A stretch of DNA of 64,000 bases. Source: Diprion similis (Eukaryota; Arthropoda; Insecta; Hymenoptera; Diprionidae). The DNA is taken from assembly GCF_021155765.1 (NCBI RefSeq), contig NC_060118.1, positions 4,650,001-4,714,000 of the forward strand, written 5' to 3'. This document shows positions 45,939 through 55,352 of this stretch, piece after piece (the stretch's first letter is position 1; each line of letters starts with the position of its first letter). Position numbers and translations under genes: made by a program. The notes below the pieces were generated by a model. That model was not told the origin of the DNA. It worked only from the letters and a program-made list of their open reading frames with translations, and searched no databases.

Positions 45939-48900
45939 TCATTCGTAATGATCTTCGTAGGCTTCTTTGTACGTAAGCAGTTGATCAAGACATTCGACAA
46001 GTTCATCTTGTTCAAATCCCGAATCTTTGAAACCCCGAAGTTTACTTATACTTTTTATGCTACTCGCTTGAGAGTGAAGCGAATCGAACATATGTGAAAG
46101 ACCGGATCCGCTGTGTAGTCCAGCCAATATAGGAACGGATTTAACTTCTGCAAAGAAATAAAATCCTTATTTATTTAATATTATATTTTTTTCCTTTCAT
46201 AACATCAAATGCGAAATAAACATTTGCCAAAATTCTAAAACAATTGAATCACTTGCCTTCTCCAACTGGCCAAGGTGAAATGTCCCCGTTCTGGTGAATA
46301 TTGTTGTTGAAAATATTAGGATATGGTTCTTTGATGGTCAAAGGTGCTTTGAGATTGGTTAAATGAGTAGCAGTAGCGTGACATGAACAAGCCAGATAAA
46401 GTGTCATCATTTCGTGTACGCTTGAACAACTGTAAGCAGCTTTCCTCTGCTGTAGTTTTGCTTCGTGTGGCAGTCTCTTTAATCTTTCCTCGCTTATCCC
46501 TCTGAGTACAAGACTTTGCATACTCTTATCCATTGATATGTCACAACTAGGAGTTAAACTAGTCCACAAAGGGCCTTCATGATCATCCAAAACGTCGATT
46601 AGATCTTTACCAGCAGTCATGGGAAATGGAAGGCTTAAACTGGTAGCTGCTGCTCTTCTACCAAGTTTGTTCAGATCCGCACATAGGTCTGACAGTGCTG
46701 AAGTAGAAAATTCTTTCTGCCTATATCTCAGACTTATTGTATCTAATGCAGTTGCAAGTAGCGAGCTGCTGTGATAATCCAAGTCTGAATTGTACGTTAG
46801 ATGATTAAATTGACGGCAAGCACCGGCCTGAGGCCAAGCATTTTGTCCCACACAAAGTGGGCTGAATAAAGAGGAATGTTCTCCTATACTTTGGTAGCAC
46901 AAAGCTGTGTTCAATACTTTGAATAGGTCGTTAAGCGACCTCTTAGAATTCTTTCCATCGATAACGGGAAAGGCTATTATACTTTTCCCATATTCATCCT
47001 GTAAGTGCTGGATGCAGGATGAACCAAGGCCAGAGAATCCGTTTGTAGAATCTAGAATAATCTGCACAGAATAAAAGATCAAATGAATCATGCAATAAAT
47101 AGAGATTCTGATCCCATATAACAATTACGTGTAGTAACAAGAATGTAGCTATAAGAAAATAAAGGTGAAATATCGATGAAGTTGGATGTTTAATTGTCAC
47201 GATAGTAACAAAATTGGAAAAAACCGAATTAATATTTGATTGACAACATTCAATATGATACCTATCAGAATCTGTGAATATATCAGAATTATTTGCTACA
47301 GGTTCACATCAAGTCATTAGTTCCAAGGTTTTACTTTCTCCTTGTTTATATATTTACTGATTAATTTTTCGGGAATAATCACCTGAAAGCCTTGCATGAA
47401 ATCGCATTCTTCAGCATAGGCTCTTATTTTGTTTGAAAATTCCTCTTGGAACTGGTCAGTTTTCCACAGAAGACAACCATAATGAAATACGTTGAAAGGC
47501 TGATCCAAGGATTGATGTTCGTAGTCGCGAACAATGTTCACAGTCCTTGGATGGAAACGTGGGACCAGATAATCAGCCCATACTGTAACGTCGTTTTCGA
47601 AATTAAACACTGCATCTCCTCCTTCTGTAGGCCCTTTCTCCAAACTCTGAATGAATGGAGCTTTATTCACTACTGGCTCAGTTGTAACTTGAATATTTTC
47701 AAAATCCCACAAGTCACTGTGCGAAGGTAAGGAATTTTCTACTGCTCCGTACAAATTTCCGTGTTCAGTCAAATGACCGACACTACCTTTTAGATCGACT
47801 AACAGAAGCCTGGGTGTAAACGTCGTCTCTTTCTGTAACAAAACTACACACGATTGTAATTACTCAACAAACAATAGAATGGAAAACTGTATGAAGTAGA
47901 ATTGTGAATATTTGCATTATCAAATTGTTAAACCGTTAAGGTTGGTTGAAATAAAAGTTAGATGCGAAAAAACCATTCAAAACGTCCCCGGCAGTTTCAT
48001 TTTTTTTTATGAAATAGAAATGATTCCAAACAACTTCGAATCACACAACTACAACGGAAGATATGAATAATGGAAAAAGCTTTTAAAATTAGAACCATTA
48101 AAATGTTTAAACTCTGGTGTTTGTCATTCAATTCTAGAGCTTTTTGGCTCGTTTTGTTTTCTTCATCAAACCTATGGGGATCTGCAGATACTGCCTGAAA
48201 AAATTACCCAAGTAGTGGTTTCCGAAATGGATGAAGATGAATTTGTGTAGTTGTAAGTACAGTGTAACCAATCCTTATCAACAATAACCTCTTTATGTTA
48301 AGACTATACTATCATAATCAGATTTTTTGAAAGGTTTTCAGTTAATCTGTACGGGCCTGGTCAGCGAGCAAAGTAAGCCTAAAACATTAGAATCGTATAA
48401 AAGCCACCAGATTTAAAACAATCGTTCTAATTATAAATCCTTCTCTCAAATTGATGATGTCTAAGCTCGTATAGCACAATCAAATCTTCTCAAATTCATT
48501 TTCGACAATATAAAATTATTTTCCATTGAAAAAAAAAGAAATTGCATTTACTTCTGAGAAGATAAATTTTCTCATTCTTTCGTAAGATTTGCTGTCACTG
48601 ATTTTTATTATTATTCATGCTTATGCATCATTGATGTCAAATGCCACAGTCTATGTAATTCTGCATGAAATACACAAACAAAAATATCTAAAAACTTTTC
48701 TGTTTCATGCAACAATAATGCCAGGTGATGTATTTCTGTAATAAGTAGTAATTCAATTACAGGAGCTTCATGGCATTGTTGTTGCGTAAAAGAAACTTAT
48801 TTTGAAAATTTATATTCAGCATTTCGTATAGAATTGGGTTGATAATAGTGAAAATAAGTGATATTTAACGTTATCGGTAAAGTCTGACTATAGCATCCTC

Positions 48901-50674
48901 TTATCAGTATGAAATTTAACCTCCCACCTTTGAAGTGGGAAAATTAATGTATGTACGTACTTTAATCAACCCTTATATGCATTTTGTAATTGGGAAAGTA
49001 CTGATTCAAATTACTACTTTATTTAGGAATTGAAAAAATATGTCGGCACTGACGTATGAAAAATATTACTACAGATCTAAACTGAACAAAAAAAACATTA
49101 AATGTGTATTGAGTCGTTGCAATCCACTAGCTCCCTTTTGCAGTTACTACAATGAATTTGAATTATCGTAGCTCCATATTATTAAAGTTTTACTGGACAT
49201 TATGCAACATTTTGAATTAAAATACAATGAACCGTAGTATTGCTAATCTATTGTCGAAGAAAATGAATGTATATGTGAGGAAAATGCCCGATTCACCTCA
49301 TTTCAATCAGGCTCAGACCAGTTTACACACAAACGTATTGCACACATCCTTATTCAACATGGCATTATTTACCACAATATTACTGGCCTCAGATATTATT
49401 TGACATAGACGTATTTTAGACAGGTTTAATTCGACACGAACTTGTTCTATACGGTTGTCATTTAACTTGCTATTCTTCTACGACAAAGTTTTAGTGGCAT
49501 GATTGTACATAAATATTTTTATTTTCAATTTTCCACAAGAAAATTATTTCGGTCTTTATAATATTTTTAATTGACTCGCTCAAATACTATAGTAATCCAA
49601 TGCAAGAACTAAGACACATGTCCTGCGGATTATTGGAAATAAAAACATATGTACAATTACGTTTTCTTAGCTGAACTAATAAAAGAACATCGTATCAAAA
49701 AAAATCTGTTTAGAATAAGTACTTGTCCAAAAATAATAGACATAAATAATGTTCTATCGAATAGTCCTATGTTGTATAAGGTCGTGTACAATCTGTTTAA
49801 ATGTAAAGTGGTCTAAGAAAAATTGAAATGAGGTGAATGGATATCCACTCTGTACTTCAGATAGCATCTTTTCCAGTTCCAATTTGGAATGAGGTGTTTA
49901 CTATTACATTTTCAGATAGCATGTTAATCCTCTGATACATCGAAATGATAAAAAAAAATAGCCTTTTCTACTTACTATGTAACATGAAAGTAAAAATCAA
50001 GAAAAGGCGAGTTGTCCTATGATTATTATCGAAAAAACGTATTACGTCTGGCAGTAATTTTGTTTATTCGAGCCAATAACTAGTTAGTCTACCCATTGAG
50101 GTCTTAAACTGTTTGTCAGGTACTTGTTAGGTACCATGTTTCACGAGAACCAATTCAACTCTTCTGTAAAAAATATTATGCACAAAATAGCCTTAAGTCA
50201 AGAATTTTGTTTCCACAATAATTGTAAAAGTTGGTTAGATATCAGCTGGATGAGAAAAACAAATGTCATACAATGCAGTAATCAAATGACTCACCCTTGA
50301 TGTTTCACCTTCTCTATACAAAACATCATGATTTATTTCCGAATGCTGATTGGGTGCGTAGGAAAAAGACGATTCCTGTGGAAATGATGAAAATAATGGT
50401 TGATTACAGTTTTGACTGACGATAAAGCCTTTTTCTCAATAGTGTATATCTGTTATTGTATATTGTTCAAGACATGGATGAAAAAAGATCAATCTTGTAG
50501 TTAGTATATTGCTCGTTTTGTCAAGAGACAACAATATTCAAAAGACTATTATATTATCAATAAACTATACCAAACAGTAAAATATTAAAACCTAACCTGT
50601 ATGTTCCACCAGTGCGTTCCAATGAAATTCGAGTAATGTCCGAACTGGAGAGTCAACACTTCTCTAGTCGGCAT
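45939..50674 (-). CDS. mst: Protein misato (MSTO1/DML1 family)
   Basis: Misato is a tubulin/FtsZ-related protein of the cytosol and mitochondrial outer surface, needed for mitochondrial morphology and spindle microtubule growth. The five minus-strand exons are 50,674-50,597, 50,375-50,295, 47,832-47,383, 47,061-46,257 and 46,147-45,939. They join in phase to 540 residues (the family has about 550-570). Exon 1 begins MPTREVLTLQFGHYSNF and ends THWWNIQ, the family's N-terminal signature. Exon 2 has EINHDVLYREG and exon 3 TPRLLLVDLKGSVGHL. Exon 4 carries GFSGLG and LQDEYGKSIIAFP, the tubulin-like part. Intron 4 is of GC-AG type: GAAG, then GCAAGT; only that donor keeps the frame into EVKSVPILAGLHS. 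The two longer open frames that read past the exon 3 and exon 4 donors are unspliced artefacts. The gene shares a promoter with IMPACT. Confidence 0.95.
49291..49838. mobile_element. Foldback/MITE element in misato intron 2
   Basis: Perfect 17-base inverted ends, ATTCACCTCATTTCAAT and ATTGAAATGAGGTGAAT, bound 548 bp. Inside the ends are CAGACCAGTTTA on the left and TAAAGTGGTCTA on the right, followed by CGTATT/ACACG words. These are the same vocabulary as the 15,858-16,193 element, so the two belong to one family. No open frame is present. Confidence 0.8.
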
Positions 50675-51311
50675 ATCTGCTATGATATGTTATACTACTT
50701 TACTAAATCTAGTATAATAATAATAATTCAACGTTGTGACTCGAAATTGTGTGCTTTTCATAGAAAAACACAGGCAAAAATGATGCAAAACGCCGGTACT
50801 GACAAATCCAAATCAGAATAATCAGATACGACCAATTTTCATACAAGGTCGCGCATCTCAGTAGGTCGCGCATTCCGCCAGTGACGTCATACAATGATCT
50901 CTTGACTGCGATCAGTGACGTCACGGCAAGCATAGTGAGCTTACAGCGCAGGCGCTCAACTACACGTGATAAGCCATGGACACGGTCTTGTGAATACTAT
51001 AAAACAAACGTCGTTGACTGAGGATATTTTAATTGTTCGGTCAAGGGCTATAAGAATCGTGGCTTGACCTGCAGAGGTAAAAATATAAGCATTTCCAGTA
51101 TGAGTGAATTAAAGAATTTAATCAACATTTTATGTGTGACGTTCTCATCTACCTCGGAATGTTTTTTCATAGTTTTGAATTGACCGCTTGTTGTGACGTC
51201 ACTGGCGAAACTTTTCTATTGGTTGGTCTATGAGGCCACGAGGCTGCATTGTAGCACAGCTAACTCCGTTTTACCAATCTTGTCAACCTGTTGTCAACGA
51301 TAAATGCAAAA
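50675..51311. promoter_or_regulatory. Bidirectional promoter of misato and IMPACT with three CRE palindromes
   Basis: The two start codons point away from each other across 637 bp. Perfect TGACGTCA palindromes, the site for CREB/ATF-family bZIP proteins, occur at 50,882-50,889, 50,916-50,923 and 51,194-51,201. The first two lie in near-duplicate contexts (CCAGTGACGTCATAC and TCAGTGACGTCACGG). A duplicated GGTCGCGCATYYC word lies near 50,849-50,876. No TATA box is evident. Both transcripts probably start inside this interval. Confidence 0.75.
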
Positions 51312-53983
51312 ATGGACGATTTATCTCTACAGGTGTGTACACAAAATTAATTCGATGATAATACTGAATCTCTCGAAATAATGGAGACCCGTATCACACT
51401 TATTATGTTGTTACTGAACTGGTCCATAAATCGTGATCACTAAATTGGATACCGAATTCAAACCATTTCAAAGCCAATTGTAGGTTATGTTGGTTAAGCC
51501 CATCGTTTTTTTTCTACAATTTAAACATATGAAAATAAATTTAAAAATTTACTTTCATATGCCGCAATGAGTTGCTCAAAAATTAGTATATATTGATTAC
51601 TTAAATATTTATATAATATGCATTATTATCACAACGAATTATTTCACCTTCTCCTAGGGGGTTGAGGCGGGACTATTCAACAGTCTAAAATACCAAAATT
51701 ATTATGTATTCAATTTTTTAAATTTTATCACGTAAAATAAATTTTTATCACAGGTTGATGAAATTGAAGCACTCGTCGCCATATACGACAAAGAATGGCA
51801 GACAACCGACGAAGAGAACAGAGCATATGGTATTGACATTAGAAATGAAAATAGTGTGGTGAGGCTCCATATAAAGTTACCTAATAATTACCCATCCACC
51901 GTTTCACCAACTTACGAAATCTCTGCTCCACACCTTAGTGAGTCTCAAAAGAACCACATTCATCGCCTCTTGGACGAGGTATGCTTGTAGGTTTCTGCAT
52001 ATTTATGAAAATATAAGGGAAGGTTCATGTACCAGACATCCAACGGCCTTGGGAATTCCAAAAGTCCTGGAATCATGATTGAATTAATTTATCAATTCTT
52101 TAAACAGTCCTATGAATACAAATGTGTCCTGAAGTTTTTATACTTAAAATCTTTTTCCAATGATAATGATTGAATCCTCATTAAACATTGCCCATTAAGA
52201 ATTATCTTATTATATATTTCCTGGTATTATACTTGCATGAAAAAAATTTTTTTGTTGATATTTTCGTTCCATATTGCATGTAGAGTTGGCTGGGATGTTT
52301 TGACATCAGTTTATTAATAGTCATAATAAGTAAAATTTTATTTAGTGAGTAAAATCTGCCTATAGAATCCTTTTAATCTAAGAATTCAACGACATAAGTT
52401 GTTTGCATCAGGATCTGTAAATGTGAAATCGCATCAAATATGAAAATATGTGAAATCTGGAATTCCGGAAATTTAGAACTATACCCGAATCACGTAGTGA
52501 TTTAACTTATTTGTAATTTAATTCTATGTTCCAGGGCAAATCTTGGGCAGAATGTGATATTTCAACTGGTTGAAAAAGTCCGAGAAGTTTTGCAGTTTAA
52601 TTTTCAAAGCTCTGCTTGGTCGGAGCTTGAAAGCTCGCCAGAATCTGAAGAAATTACCACAGTTCAACCAGTAAAATTGGACCCCAATAATGCGGAATAT
52701 GAATGTCCAGATATTCTACACGGAAGTGTTATTATGGACAGAAAAAGTTCATTTCAAGGACATGCAGCAATTGTTCACTCAGTAAAACAAGTCGAGTACG
52801 TTACTATAGATTATTTTTAACTGTACTTTTTACAAATTATGCATGATTCTTGTCATTGCTTCTAGTTAAAATCATGGTGATGAAATTTGTACAAAAGTTG
52901 TAACTTTCTGATCTGTGAAATCAATTCCATTGCATTACTGAATGTTCATTTCGAGTGAACGTGTAAAGTTACACATTCCATTATAGTCAGTTAATTCAGT
53001 AAAAACAGATTGTTAGAAAAAAAATGTCAAAACAAAGATTGAATACTTTTCTCCCAATATCATTTGTCTAATATATGTTACATTTGATTTCAATAACGTC
53101 GTGTAGTTAATTCATTGTCCAGCTGAGATACAATAGTCCTAAACTGACCGAAAACATCAATCTAATAAGCATAGTTCCATTCGTACTTCTCAAGTATTGT
53201 TTTTCTCATTTATAGACAGGTGATGCACAAACTACTTGAAAATAAGAAAATACATCAAGCGACGCATAACATGTATGCGTACAGAATTTATCGACCGGAT
53301 GTGAATTGTTTTCTTCAGGACTGCGAGGATGACGGGGAAACACAAGCTGGAAGTAGACTACTGCATTTGCTACAGGTAATGTGTGCTTGTTTTAAAAATT
53401 CATTAATTATTTAACAATCAACGATTCGCTTAACTTTACCATTAATGTATTTTCCACAAAATCCGATAACAGTATCCAGTGACGACGATATTCCAGTGAA
53501 GTGTTTCATAAATCTGCCAACTTTTTGCTCAGTTGCATCAACAGAGATTGCAGTTTCAGCTTGCACAAATCCGACAGTGAAAAGCTTAAAATATGAATTG
53601 CTTATACGTGACATTCCTGTAAAACCTGCAGTAGTGAAAACTTAGCAAATGTTACGTTATTTCTCAATGCCAATACCTGTAAAATTGAATGTATTAAAGT
53701 TGTCCTGTAACATTTTGTCTCGAGCTTCAAACGCTTCAGTTTGATGTCTTGAAATTTACGTAAAATATTTAAAAAACTCAAGACCTAGTAATTTTGATCT
53801 AGTTTATTTTTCTGAAAAACATATTTCTAGATCATGGGTGTAAAAGACGCGGTGGTTATCGTGTCACGGTGGTACGGTGGTATACAGCTTGGCCCGGATC
53901 GCTTTCGCCACATCAATAATGCTGCCAGGCAAGTTCTTGCGACTGGCAATTTAATACCGGACAAAGCTAGAAAGAAAGTGTAG
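51312..53983 (+). CDS. impact: IMPACT homologue (RWD + Impact/UPF0029 domains), GCN2 regulator
   Basis: IMPACT (yeast Yih1) competes with GCN2 for GCN1 on ribosomes and so restrains eIF2-alpha phosphorylation during amino-acid shortage. The plus-strand exons are 51,312-51,332, 51,754-51,986, 52,535-52,795, 53,216-53,375 and 53,831-53,983, joining in phase to 275 residues. Residues 8-100 form the RWD domain, starting VDEIEALVAIYDKEW. The donor of exon 2 is GTAGGT at 51,987, because only that gives the family-like join EVCLANLGQNVIF. The nearer GTATGC at 51,979 breaks the frame. Residues about 145-260 are the Impact domain, with ATHNMYAYRIY, LQDCEDDGETQAG and VVIVSRWYGGIQLGPDRF, all highly conserved. 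The C-terminal tail is shorter than the vertebrate one. The 66-codon frame inside intron 4 shows no domain and was left out. Confidence 0.95.
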
Positions 53984-55352
53984 TAGGCATATGTTTTTTT
54001 TTTATAAAGTATTACATTAACGCTGTACATATTATAAGAGGAATACTTACAGTCGATGGTCTTGATACTATTTCTTTCGAATATGTATATACATGTAGAT
54101 ACAAATAATATACGTCTTGAACTTATGCAGCATTTTTATATTTTTTTTTATTGATTAATCGGCCTACTGATATTCAACGACAATTTTAATCATATTTCAA
54201 CGACTCGTGAAATAATGATCATCATTGCAACTGTATCAGTTTGAAATATCTTTCTGGACTTTTAAGGGTCAAGGTTTTAATCAATCACTTTACCCTTTTT
54301 GTACTAAAAAAAATGAATTACAGAACATTTGAAAATGATAATGCTGAATTATAGTAGCCTGTGATACCCTGACTACTACATGATTGCTTGAATTAAAAAA
54401 AATTGATAACTTATGTGACATTTTCAAGGTTTAATTATTTATAACAGTACACAACCTTGTAGTGAAAAAATCCTATTATACATCGTGGATTCCACGGTAT
54501 GGTTTGAAATTTTTACGGAAGAGTACATCAAAGATGGTCACTTTTGGATAAATTTCTGTGACGCTGTAGTGACAGCCCATATTAAATTCCTTTATTCTAT
54601 CTTACATATCATAGACAAGCCTCTAAGGTCTAATTTTGGGTGTAATTTTTCCGTCAATGACACATGAACAATGAAATTAATTTCCCTTATTCGGATTTAA
54701 CATATTTTTTATTCCTACTCTATTCGTCATTGTAATTACTCAATTCCAATCCTTTTCAATATAGGTCATCTAATTATGTGCAACAATTTGAGAGAAAATT
54801 CTAGTTACTGCGGCCCATATACATTGAACGATGTTACATCAATCAAACAAGTACATTAAATTTCATTTTCCTAGTCGTTACTGAGTGTCCAACACTCAAA
54901 GAAAATCTGAAAACAGAAAATGCAATGCATGAAAATTCCCAAATTTCAAAATATTTTCCGAGATATTTTCTCTGTTTGATATAATGACTTACCATCTGTT
55001 ATTTTATGAATACTATGCAATAGATATGTTTCCTTCAATGGAAGAATTCTTTCATCCCATAGCTGCCACAGATCTGCTTTTCTAACTCAGTCTAGTTTTC
55101 TATGACACAGGTTCTATTTTAACTGAACAGTAGATAAGGTATTTCACTTGGTGCAATAGCAATTGGTCATCAGAGAATTTCATATTTCTTTTGATCAATT
55201 TAATTCTTATGTACAAAATCTTAATTATAACTTTAGAAATTTGATCGAATTTTAAAATACTTTAAATTAGTATGTAACTGTTTAATTATGTGTAATCTGT
55301 GATGAAATAATTTTAGTTTGCCCAGGACTATGCAAATGAAATTCGTTTATAT
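53984..55352. other. Intergenic DNA between IMPACT and the galactokinase-like gene
   Basis: AT-rich with no conserved frame. A possible acceptor (TTTTAG) at 55,316 precedes 12 more in-frame codons upstream of the chosen ATG of the next gene, so a 5' exon could lie in this interval. Confidence 0.4.

Noticed and set aside
46994-47200. Apparent small gene and ATG-started extension upstream of misato exon 4
   Set aside because: It reads through the intron acceptor at 47,062 in or beside the misato frame. The family sequence resumes exactly at the acceptor.
47446-47730. Plus-strand 94-codon frame opposite misato exon 3
   Set aside because: Antisense shadow of a well-supported conserved exon.
53411-53645. 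Open frames on both strands inside IMPACT intron 4, including one reading INLPTFCSVASTEIAVSACT
   Set aside because: No splice sites fit the IMPACT phase, and skipping it gives the exact family join LLHLLQ-IMGVKDAVV.
53827-54030. Minus-strand frame opposite IMPACT exon 5
   Set aside because: Shadow of the conserved VSRWYGGIQLGPDRF exon on the plus strand.
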